64,000 nt of DNA, taken from assembly GCF_029266915.1 (NCBI RefSeq), contig NZ_JARIEF010000018.1:1-64000 (forward strand), read 5' to 3'. The translations under genes were made by a program, and so were the position numbers. Of this stretch, positions 21,156 to 29,459 are shown one piece after another (positions within the stretch are counted from its first letter, which is position 1; each line of letters opens with the position of its first letter). The stretch comes from Tissierella sp. (GTDB lineage: Bacteria > Bacillota > Clostridia > Tissierellales > Tissierellaceae). Below the pieces are notes generated by a model, which saw only the letters and a list, made by a program, of their open reading frames with translations, did no database searches and was not told the DNA's origin.

Positions 21156-21539
21156 ATGAAAATTGAGCTATTATCTACAAAAGAAGCGCCAGGAGCAGTA
21201 GGGCCTTACTCACAAGGGAGCAAATCAGGAAATATGATATTTACATCAGGTCAACTTCCTATAGATCCAGAAACAGGAGAACTTTTAACGGGAGATATAA
21301 AAGCCCAGGCAAGAAGAAGCTTAGATAATATTAAAGCAGTTTTAAAAGCAGGAGGAGCAACTCTTGAAGATGTTGTAAAGGTAAACATCTATGTAACTGA
21401 TATAGATAAGTTTTCTCTTATAAATGAAGCATACAGTGAGTACTTTAGTACTCATAAGCCAGCTAGAGCTTTAGTTGAAGTTTCAAGACTTCCTCTTGGA
21501 GGAGAAATAGAAATAGAAGCAGTAGCAATAAAATCATAA
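21156..21539 (+). CDS. ridA: RidA family Rid (2-iminobutanoate/2-iminopropanoate) deaminase
   Basis: APGAVGPYSQG, VNIYVTDIDKF, RLPLGGEIEIEAVA. Confidence 0.93.
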   Translation: MKIELLSTKEAPGAVGPYSQGSKSGNMIFTSGQLPIDPETGELLTGDIKAQARRSLDNIKAVLKAGGATLEDVVKVNIYVTDIDKFSLINEAYSEYFSTHKPARALVEVSRLPLGGEIEIEAVAIKS

Positions 21540-21563
21540 GTACAAATATATAGACATAAATAT

Positions 21564-21604
21564 AAAAAATCTCTCTACCATTATGGTAAAGAGATTTTTT
21601 TTAT
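21564..21604. terminator. Bidirectional terminator between ridA and dacF-like gene
   Basis: AAAAAATCTCT-CTACCATTATGGTA-AGAGATTTTTTT. Confidence 0.8.
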
Positions 21605-22878
21605 TTATATCTTGAATAATGTCGTCTGTTTTTTCTTTTGCCGAAAACAAACATGCCTCTGATAAGGATTAAGAATACTATTATAAGACCTATCAGTAAA
21701 TACCATTTATCTATTAAAAATTCCAGTAGTTTATTTTTAGGAACCGATTTTATTTCTATTGTAGAGACAATATCTTCTTTTGCAATAAGATTGCCGTCTA
21801 AATAATATTCTGCACTTCCTAAAACATCCCCTTCAGCAATGGGGGGACTTATTTTATCTTTAAATTTCAAATTCTTTTTTATACGGTCGATTTCATCTGT
21901 TTTTAAAAGATAATAAACATCTTTATTTAAAACAGCAGAAGCATAAGGAAGGGACCCGTCTTCTATATTTATATTTTCTATAAATTCGTTGGAATGACCT
22001 AAGAAAGTAGGGTGAAAGTTATCAAATCCATAATCAAGAAGTTTTACAGTGTCAGCATAAACCTGTTTGCCTTGTGATTTAAGAACTATGGCTATCATAT
22101 TTTTGCCATCTCTTTGGGCATAACTTACTAAACAATGTTTAGCCTCAGGAGTAGTTCCGGTTTTTATACCCTTAATACCTTCGTACTTAATTGGAACAAT
22201 CTTACCATCTAGATCCATGTTTTCTCTTCCATACAAAAATTTGTTTGTAGTATGTAAAAGTCTAGCTTCCTTTTTCTTGTTTGTAGGAGGAATAGTATAT
22301 TCTCTTTTAGAAACAAAGGATCTGAAAACTTCATTTTCCATAGCATATCTCGATATTAAATATAAATCTGATGCAGTAGTGTAATGATTATCATCATGTA
22401 ATCCATTTGGATTGACAAAATTAGTATTCATAGCTCCAAGTTCCTTGGCCTTTGCATTCATAAGCCCAACAAAGCCCTCTATAGAACCTGAAATGTGCAT
22501 CGCTATAGCATTAGCAGCATCGTTGGCCGAAGCTACTATAAGACCGTTTAAGAGGTCTTCAAATCTCACTTTTTCCTTGTAGTCTAGAGCTATATGACTT
22601 CCCTCTGTCAATTTTATTGCATCATCATCCATTTCTACAATATCATTCATCTTTCCAAGTTCAATAGCAAGAATTGCAGTCATAATTTTAGTAGTACTTG
22701 CAGGATAAAATCGTTCATTAGAATTTTTTTCATAGAGGATTCTATTTGAATCATAATCCATAAGCAAGATGCCCTCTCCAACTAATTTTAAATCATCGCC
22801 ATCTGCAAAACTAACAGGAACTATAAGCAAACTAAATATCATAAAAAACAAAAAATATTTCATAGCAAATTTCTTCAT
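21601..22878 (-). CDS. dacF: D-alanyl-D-alanine carboxypeptidase (PBP5/DacF family)
   Basis: YPASTTKIMTAI (SxxK), SANDAANAIA (SxN), KTGTT; signal peptide and C-terminal TM. Confidence 0.92.
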   Translation of the reverse strand: MKKFAMKYFLFFMIFSLLIVPVSFADGDDLKLVGEGILLMDYDSNRILYEKNSNERFYPASTTKIMTAILAIELGKMNDIVEMDDDAIKLTEGSHIALDYKEKVRFEDLLNGLIVASANDAANAIAMHISGSIEGFVGLMNAKAKELGAMNTNFVNPNGLHDDNHYTTASDLYLISRYAMENEVFRSFVSKREYTIPPTNKKKEARLLHTTNKFLYGRENMDLDGKIVPIKYEGIKGIKTGTTPEAKHCLVSYAQRDGKNMIAIVLKSQGKQVYADTVKLLDYGFDNFHPTFLGHSNEFIENINIEDGSLPYASAVLNKDVYYLLKTDEIDRIKKNLKFKDKISPPIAEGDVLGSAEYYLDGNLIAKEDIVSTIEIKSVPKNKLLEFLIDKWYLLIGLIIVFLILIRGMFVFGKRKNRRHYSRYK

Positions 22879-23023
22879 TATTTCACCTTCCTTTTATAAT
22901 GATTTCATTATATCAAAGAAAGATGAATAAAATAAGACTTTATTTAATATTTTTAAAGGAAAATCGAAAACAATGTAGAACTATTAGTAAAGAAGTTAAA
23001 ATTATATAAGGAGATTGATAAAA

Positions 23024-23740
23024 ATGAAGTCTTACTTTACAAAAAAGGAACAAATCGTTATACTTATAGTTGTTGGTATTATAGTATCTATAGTGGGATA
23101 TAAGTTTTTTTTCAGTAAAATTTTAGCAGATAAGAGGATTAAAAACGACATAGTTATAAATGCTGACAAGCTAGATAATAAAAATATAGCGGAAGATGAT
23201 AAAGATGTTGAAGTAAATCAGGAAAAAGAAAATGCAGAGCAAATACATATCGCTCAAATCCCGCAAGAAAATATAATAGTTCATATAAGTGGTCAGGTTA
23301 AAAACCCCGGAATAGTAGAACTTGAAAATGGTCAAAGACTTATAGATGCTGTAGAGTTCTTGGGAGGACTCACAGACCAAGCGGACGGTGATAGGATAAA
23401 TTTAGCTAAAAAACTTCAAGATGAAGAAAAAATATATATTCCTAAAATAGGTGAAGAACTAAGTCCAGAGCTTGCATTAATTCAAACTCCAACTACTAGC
23501 GATCAAGTGCAAACATTTGCAAGTAAAGATAGTGGAGCAGATGTTTCTGGAAAATTAGATATAAATACATGCAGTAAAGATTTATTAAACACACTACCGG
23601 GTATAGGAGAAGTACTTTCAAATAGAATTATAGAATATAGAGAAACTAATCTATTTAAGACTATAGAGGATATTATGAATGTATCTGGCATAGGAGCTAA
23701 AAAGTTTGAAGGAATAAAAGAACTTATAATAGTAAAGTGA
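23024..23740 (+). CDS. comEA: ComEA family protein (SLBB + helix-hairpin-helix DNA-binding)
   Basis: N-terminal TM; VHISGQVKNPGIVELENGQRLIDAVE; LDINTCSKDLLNTLPGIGEVLSNRIIEYR. Confidence 0.92.
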   Translation: MKSYFTKKEQIVILIVVGIIVSIVGYKFFFSKILADKRIKNDIVINADKLDNKNIAEDDKDVEVNQEKENAEQIHIAQIPQENIIVHISGQVKNPGIVELENGQRLIDAVEFLGGLTDQADGDRINLAKKLQDEEKIYIPKIGEELSPELALIQTPTTSDQVQTFASKDSGADVSGKLDINTCSKDLLNTLPGIGEVLSNRIIEYRETNLFKTIEDIMNVSGIGAKKFEGIKELIIVK

Positions 23741-23751
23741 GGTAATGATAA

Positions 23752-24786
23752 ATGTCAAAAAGACTTACACAACTTACAAAAACTTCAGGATGAGGTGGTA
23801 AAATCGGTCCTGATATATTGGCGCAAGTTTTGCGTCACTTACCTAAAACAGTAGATGAAAATTTAATAGTAGGGCTTGATACAGCAGATGATGCAGCAGT
23901 ATACAAGATAAATGATGATTTAGCTATAATTCAGACCTTGGACTTTTTCACCCCCATGGTAGATGACCCATTTGTATTTGGACAGATTGCAGCTGCTAAC
24001 TCTTTAAGTGATATCTATGCTATGGGAGGAGAGCCAACTCTTTGTATGAATATTGTTTGCTTTCCAGATTGCTTAAAGCCCGAAGTATTGGCAGAGATAC
24101 TTAAAGGAGGGCTAGATAAAGTAAAAGAAGCTGGAGCAATACTTGTAGGAGGACATTCTGTAACAGATGAAGAACCAAAATATGGTCTTTCTATTACCGG
24201 GTTTGTTCATCCGGATAAGGTTCTTACAAACAGCGGAGCTAAAGCTGGAGATGTTCTTATAATTACAAAACCCCTTGGTATTGGAATTATAAATACTGCA
24301 ATAAAAGGTGATTTAGCAGATAAGGAAACTTATGATGAGGCAGTTGAAGTTATGACAACTTTAAATAAATTTGGAAAATTAGCAGTAGATGGACTCTTTG
24401 GAGTTAGTAGCGTAACAGATATTACTGGATTTGGACTGCTAGGACATGCTCTAGAGATGGCTGAAGGAAGCGATGTAACTATAAACTTAAACCATAAACA
24501 AGTTCCGCTAATTAAAAATGCAATAGAGTATGCTAGTATGGGCCTTGTTCCGGCTGGAACTTATGCTAATAAGACTCATATAGGAGATAAAGTTTCTTTT
24601 AAAGAATCTATAAAAGAGTCAATGAAAGATGTACTCTACGATCCTCAAACATCGGGAGGTCTTCTTATATCAGTTAGTCAAGAAGATTCAAAAACAGTGC
24701 TTGAAAGACTTAAAGATTCTAAACTTCCCTTTGCCTTAATAGGAGAGGTAGTAGAACGAGAAAAATATTTTATAAATGTGAAATAA
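23752..24786 (+). CDS. selD: Selenide, water dikinase, selenoprotein form (Sec encoded by UGA at 23791-23793)
   Basis: ATG 23752 reads in frame [32 protein letters not shown] into the 23818..24786 ORF; Sec aligns with the catalytic Cys of SelD; behind a GGTAATG-type leader after comEA. Confidence 0.93.
23819..23837 (+). promoter_or_regulatory. Putative bacterial SECIS hairpin for selD
   Basis: TGGCGCAA GTT TTGCGTCA: 8-bp stem (one G.U), 3-nt loop starting with G, about 33 nt 3' of UGA. Confidence 0.75.
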
Positions 24787-24806
24787 TATAAATAGGAAGT
24801 GATCTT

Positions 24807-26228
24807 ATAAATACAAAACTTTTTAAAGCTATTCCAAAAGTAGATGAAATATTAGAAAAAGAAATAATAAAAGAACTCCTGGCGATGATACCTAGGGCGA
24901 CAGTTATAGATACTATAAGAGAGGAATTAGATAGTATTAGAAACAAGATAAAGAGCGGAGAAATGGATGAAGAGATTTTTAAAGAATATATAGATACTCT
25001 AGGACAGAGGATCTATGATATATCTACTGATAAGAACTCATATAATCTTAAAAGAGTTATAAATGCTACCGGAATTGTACTTCATACAAATCTAGGAAGA
25101 TCTCTTTTAAATGAAGAAGTATTGGAAAATATAAGAAATACATCCATAAACTATTCTAATCTAGAATACGATATAGATTCTGGAAGCCGTGGATCAAGAT
25201 ATTCTCACATAGAAGATATAGTCCAGAAGATAACGGGAGCGGAGAGCTGCTTGATAGTAAACAACAATGCTGCAGCAGTCCTTCTTGTTTTAAGTACTAT
25301 GGCAAAGGATAAAGAAGTAATAGTTTCTAGAGGAGAGCTTATAGAGATAGGAGGCTCCTTTAGAATTCCTGATGTTATGGAACAAAGTGGAGCAAAACTT
25401 GTAGATGTAGGTGCTACAAATAAAACCCACTTAGATGACTATGAAAGAGCTATAGGTGAAGACACCGCAGCTCTTTTAAAGGTTCATACTTCTAATTATC
25501 GGATAATGGGCTTTACTTCAGATGTAGACTCAGCACAATTATATGAGCTTAAAGAAAGATATAATATTCCTTTAATAGAAGATTTAGGTAGCGGAGTCCT
25601 TATAGATCTTGAAAAATATGGTATGGAACATGAACCAACTGTACAGGAATCTGTTAAAAAGGGTATAGATATAGTTACCTTCAGCGGAGATAAACTGCTT
25701 GGAGGACCGCAGGTAGGGATTATTGTAGGTAAAAAAGAGTATATAGATAAGATGAAGAAGAACCCGCTTACCAGAGCCTTTAGAGTGGATAAGTTAGTAA
25801 TATCAGCGCTTGAAACTATCTTAAGCTATTATATAGATGAAGGAGACGCAGTTAAAAAAATCCCAACTCTTAGAATGCTAACTATTCCAATAGAGGAGTT
25901 GGATGAAAAAGCTATAAACTTAAAAAAAGTTTTATCACTTTTAGAAGAAGCTAAAGATTTGAACATAGATATAGCAGATAGTGAGTCAGAAGTAGGGGGA
26001 GGATCTCTTCCGCTTGTAAAACTTCCAACTAAAACGATAACTATAAATTCAGACTTGTTTAGCACCTCAAAAATGGAAGAGACACTCAGAAAATCCGATG
26101 TTCCGGTTATAACTCGTGTATATCGAGACAAACTTTACTTTGACCTGAGAACTATAAGAGACGATGAGTTTGAAATATTAGGGCAAGCTATAAAAGAAAT
26201 GTGCAGCACTCTTAAGGAGAGTATATAG
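24807..26228 (+). CDS. selA: L-seryl-tRNA(Sec) selenium transferase; apparent AUA start (ORF track starts internally at 24885)
   Basis: PLP-fold GDKLLGGPQVGIIVGK; conserved N-terminus (I/M)NTKLFKAIPKVDEILEKEIIKELLAMIPRATVIDTIREEL reads in frame upstream of 24885; SD ATAGGAAGTGAT 7 nt before ATA. Confidence 0.9.
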   Translation: MNTKLFKAIPKVDEILEKEIIKELLAMIPRATVIDTIREELDSIRNKIKSGEMDEEIFKEYIDTLGQRIYDISTDKNSYNLKRVINATGIVLHTNLGRSLLNEEVLENIRNTSINYSNLEYDIDSGSRGSRYSHIEDIVQKITGAESCLIVNNNAAAVLLVLSTMAKDKEVIVSRGELIEIGGSFRIPDVMEQSGAKLVDVGATNKTHLDDYERAIGEDTAALLKVHTSNYRIMGFTSDVDSAQLYELKERYNIPLIEDLGSGVLIDLEKYGMEHEPTVQESVKKGIDIVTFSGDKLLGGPQVGIIVGKKEYIDKMKKNPLTRAFRVDKLVISALETILSYYIDEGDAVKKIPTLRMLTIPIEELDEKAINLKKVLSLLEEAKDLNIDIADSESEVGGGSLPLVKLPTKTITINSDLFSTSKMEETLRKSDVPVITRVYRDKLYFDLRTIRDDEFEILGQAIKEMCSTLKESI

Positions 26229-28139
26229 ATGAAACATATAATTATAGGAACAGCAGGTCATATTGACCATGGAAAGACAACGCTTATAAGAGCGATAACA
26301 GGCAGAAATACTGACAGGCTTAAAGAAGAACAAAAAAGAGGTATATCCATAGAACTTGGATTTACCTATTTTGATTTGCCCAATGGAGAAAGAGCAGGGA
26401 TTATAGATGTTCCGGGCCATGAAAAATTTATAAAAAACATGCTAGCAGGAGTAATAGGAATAGATATAGTAATGTTAGTTGTAGCTGCTGATGAAGGAGT
26501 TATGCCCCAAACTCTGGAGCATCTTTCTATATTGGATCTTCTTGGAATTAAAAAAGGTTTTGTTGTTATAACTAAGACTGATTTAGTTGACGAGGACTGG
26601 TTGGAGCTTGTAGAAGAAGAGATAAGAGAAGAAGTAAAAGGAACATTTCTTGAAGACTCTGCATTTATTAAAGTATCTTCAACAAAAGGTGACGGCATAA
26701 AAGATGTAATAGAAAAAGTGATGGAGTATTCATCTCAGCTTGAAGAAAAAGAAGATACCGATCTTGCCTATTTTCCAATAGATAGATCGTTTGTTATGCC
26801 GGGATTCGGAACAGTTGTTACAGGAACGCTACTTTCGGGTAGAATAAGTGTAGGGGATGAAATGGAAATCTTTCCTGAAGAGATTGTGGGCCGTGTGAGA
26901 ACTCTACAAGTCCATGATGAGGACCAGAATGATGCCTATGCGGGCCAGAGAGTTGCTATGAATATAGCAGGTATAAAAAAAGAAGAAGCTCCTCGTGGAA
27001 GCGTTATAGCTCCTATAGGCACACTTAAAAAAACTATGATGCTGGATGTGAAAATAAAGCTTTTAAAGCATTTAGATAGAAGTATACCAAATCGTACCAG
27101 GGTAAGGTTATATATAGGAACAAAGGAAATTCTCTGCAGACTAGTCCTGCTAGATAGAGACGAACTGCTGCCAGGGGATGAAACATTTGCCCAGCTTAGG
27201 CTTGAAGAAGAAATAGTGGCTAAGAGAAAAGATAGATTTATAATCAGGTTTTACTCACCGATGTTTACGATAGGTGGGGGCGAAATAGTTGAAACTAACC
27301 CAAGCAAGCATAAGCGATTTGATGAAAAAATTGTAAATGAACTTGAAATAAAATCAGATGGAAGTAAGGAAGAAGTTTTAGAACAGGTTATCCTGGATAA
27401 GAGTTCTGAATTTGCATCTTTAAAAGAGCTTGTATCTTATACTGCTCTAGTTGAAGATGTTTTAACCCAAAGGATAGACGAATTAATCTCACAAGATAAG
27501 GTTATAAAATTTACTCTTACAAAAGATGAATATATTATCCATCGAGAGTATTTTGAAACAATAAAAAATAATATAGAACAGGAATTAAAAGAGTTTCACC
27601 TTAAAAATTCTTTGAAAACTGGAATGTCTAAAGAAGAAATAAGAAGCAGATTTTTAAAATATGCTCCTTCAAAACTTGGAGAGGCTATAATAGATAGATT
27701 TGTAAAGATGGATTATTTAGTCCAAGATAAAGAGTTTATAAGATTGAAAGACTTTGAAATTAAACTTAATGATAATCAATTAGATTTAAAGAATAAAATA
27801 AATGCTCTAATGAAGAAAAATGCTTACAATACTCTTAAAAGAGAAGAGATGATCTCTGAATTAGATATTAAAAAAGATGAATTTGATGAAGTTTTTAATT
27901 ATCTAGTAAATATAGAAGAGATTATTAGATTAAATGAAGAAATCTATTTATCTAAAGAAGATACTGAGAATTCCTTAGAACGTGTTAAAGCGTTTATCCA
28001 AGAAGAAGGTTCTATATCTATAGCAGAATTTAGGGACCTCTTAAAGAGCAATAGAAAAGTTTCGCTACTGCTTTTAGAATACGCAGATCAAATGAAGGTA
28101 ACATTAAGGGATGAAGATAAAAGAGTGCTATATAAGTAA
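26229..28139 (+). CDS. selB: Selenocysteine-specific elongation factor SelB
   Basis: GTAGHIDHGKTTLIRAITG, DVPGHEKFIKNML; winged-helix C-terminus; follows selA. Confidence 0.97.
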   Translation: MKHIIIGTAGHIDHGKTTLIRAITGRNTDRLKEEQKRGISIELGFTYFDLPNGERAGIIDVPGHEKFIKNMLAGVIGIDIVMLVVAADEGVMPQTLEHLSILDLLGIKKGFVVITKTDLVDEDWLELVEEEIREEVKGTFLEDSAFIKVSSTKGDGIKDVIEKVMEYSSQLEEKEDTDLAYFPIDRSFVMPGFGTVVTGTLLSGRISVGDEMEIFPEEIVGRVRTLQVHDEDQNDAYAGQRVAMNIAGIKKEEAPRGSVIAPIGTLKKTMMLDVKIKLLKHLDRSIPNRTRVRLYIGTKEILCRLVLLDRDELLPGDETFAQLRLEEEIVAKRKDRFIIRFYSPMFTIGGGEIVETNPSKHKRFDEKIVNELEIKSDGSKEEVLEQVILDKSSEFASLKELVSYTALVEDVLTQRIDELISQDKVIKFTLTKDEYIIHREYFETIKNNIEQELKEFHLKNSLKTGMSKEEIRSRFLKYAPSKLGEAIIDRFVKMDYLVQDKEFIRLKDFEIKLNDNQLDLKNKINALMKKNAYNTLKREEMISELDIKKDEFDEVFNYLVNIEEIIRLNEEIYLSKEDTENSLERVKAFIQEEGSISIAEFRDLLKSNRKVSLLLLEYADQMKVTLRDEDKRVLYK

Positions 28140-28156
28140 TTCTATGAAATAGAATT
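28138..28156 (+). other. Short inverted repeat between selB and response regulator
   Basis: AATTCTAT GAA ATAGAATT, 8-bp perfect stem overlapping selB stop. Confidence 0.6.
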
Positions 28157-28172
28157 GTGAGTGAGGTGAACT

Positions 28173-28871
28173 ATGAAAAAATCTATACTAATTGTAGACG
28201 ATGATAAAAACTTCGTGGATAGTTTAAAATACAACTTAAGTGAACACAATTATAAACTTGATTGTATATCCAGTTGCAAGATCATGATGAAAAAGATAGA
28301 AGAGAAACAATATGATTTGATTCTATTAAATGAAGCTATAGAAGGCATAGATGGTGTAGAAATGTGCAAAGTAATACGCAAGCGATCGACTATACCTATA
28401 ATTATGTTGTCTAATAATAATGATGAAATGCCTAAAATTTTAGCTTTTGAATATGGAGCAGATGATTATATGATAAAGCCCTTTAATTTTTTAGAACTTA
28501 AAGCTAGGATAAAAACTATATTTAGAAGAATGGATTATAAAATAAATAGTGAGCCCAAACATATATTTAAAATAAACAATTTTACCATAGATTTTTTAAA
28601 AAGAAATATAAGCATAGAAGATAAAGATATAAACTTTACGGGTAAAGAGTTCGATCTTTTCTATGTACTTTCTTCTAATGCCGGAAAAGTATTCTCCCGA
28701 GAAGAACTCTTAGATGCTGTTTGGGGGTATAATCACTATGGTGATATTAGAACAGTAGATGTTCATATAAGAAGAATAAGAGAAAAGATTGAAACTGATA
28801 CAGAAGAAACACAATATATAATGACTAAGTGGGGAGAGGGATACTACTTTAATGATATTTTGATTTCTTAA
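28173..28871 (+). CDS. Orphan OmpR/PhoB-family response regulator with Asn in place of phospho-acceptor Asp
   Basis: ILIVDDDKNF...YDLILLNEAIEGIDG (N53)...ADDYMIKPF; winged-helix FTGKEFDLFYVLSSNAGKVFSREELLDAVWGY; no adjacent kinase. Confidence 0.93.
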   Translation: MKKSILIVDDDKNFVDSLKYNLSEHNYKLDCISSCKIMMKKIEEKQYDLILLNEAIEGIDGVEMCKVIRKRSTIPIIMLSNNNDEMPKILAFEYGADDYMIKPFNFLELKARIKTIFRRMDYKINSEPKHIFKINNFTIDFLKRNISIEDKDINFTGKEFDLFYVLSSNAGKVFSREELLDAVWGYNHYGDIRTVDVHIRRIREKIETDTEETQYIMTKWGEGYYFNDILIS

Positions 28872-28907
28872 TAAGAAGTAGAAAATAATATTGTTATTAA
28901 AATCCAT

Positions 28908-28963
28908 ATGAGTCAAGCATAAATTTTGCAACTAAAATCAGTGTGAAACTACCCTTGACTCAT
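28908..28963. promoter_or_regulatory. 10-bp inverted repeat overlapping putative tRNA-Sec promoter
   Basis: ATGAGTCAAG - 36 nt - CTTGACTCAT. Confidence 0.65.
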
Positions 28964-28983
28964 AATCCTATCTATGCTAAGAT
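28955..28983 (+). promoter_or_regulatory. Putative promoter of tRNA-Sec
   Basis: TTGACT - 17 nt - TAAGAT, about 30 nt upstream of the tRNA 5' end. Confidence 0.55.
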
Positions 28984-29012
28984 AGTCTAGTAGCAATTCC
29001 TCATAGAGATAT

Positions 29013-29109
29013 GGGGGTAGATGAGTTCTGGTGGGCTCTCTGGTCTTCAAAACCAGCGCGAGGCGTTAAGAGCGTCTTGGGTGGGTTCGATTCCCACGTA
29101 CTCCCGCCA
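29013..29109 (+). tRNA. selC: tRNA-Sec (anticodon TCA), CCA encoded
   Basis: Anticodon arm CUGGU CUUCAAA ACCAG; 6-bp D-stem GAGUUC/GGGCUC; long variable arm GAGGCG...CGUCUU; T-arm GTGGG TTCGATT CCCAC; acceptor GGGGGTA/TACTCCC; GCCA 3' end. Confidence 0.95.
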
Positions 29110-29396
29110 AAGAGCAATACCAAAGGTTACAGAGTTTATCTGTAGCCTTATTTTTATGTTTTTAATTAATTTAGTATACTAGTTTTATTGAAATATTAAA
29201 GTGACAAAACTAGTAAATAGTATCTAGAAAAGAAGAGCTAATTTATAGTTTTTAAAGTCAAATAAATATTAAAATAAAAAAGTTTTAGAGGTCTTATTTA
29301 GAGGTCTTATATAGATAGAATTAAGAGTTAGATTGAAACGGTTTTATGAATTGTGCAAATATTTAAAATGGCTATTCCCTTTTAAAAATATAAGTG

Positions 29397-29428
29397 ATAT
29401 AATATCAATTAGGCAATTGATATTATAT
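29397..29428. promoter_or_regulatory. Perfect 14-bp inverted repeat overlapping probable -10 of first AGCS gene
   Basis: ATATAATATCAATT AGGC AATTGATATTATAT. Confidence 0.75.
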
Positions 29429-29459
29429 TGTCAATAGAAATTAAAGGGGGAGTTAAGCA

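Noticed and set aside
23818-23820. TTG 23818 as the selD start
   Set aside because: The upstream ATG 23752 with in-frame UGA restores the conserved SelD N-terminus; a TTG start would remove the catalytic residue.
29280-29459. Glycine riboswitch upstream of the AGCS symporter
   Set aside because: No recognisable glycine aptamer core; the region is AT-rich with only the palindrome. A covariance-model search would be needed to be certain.
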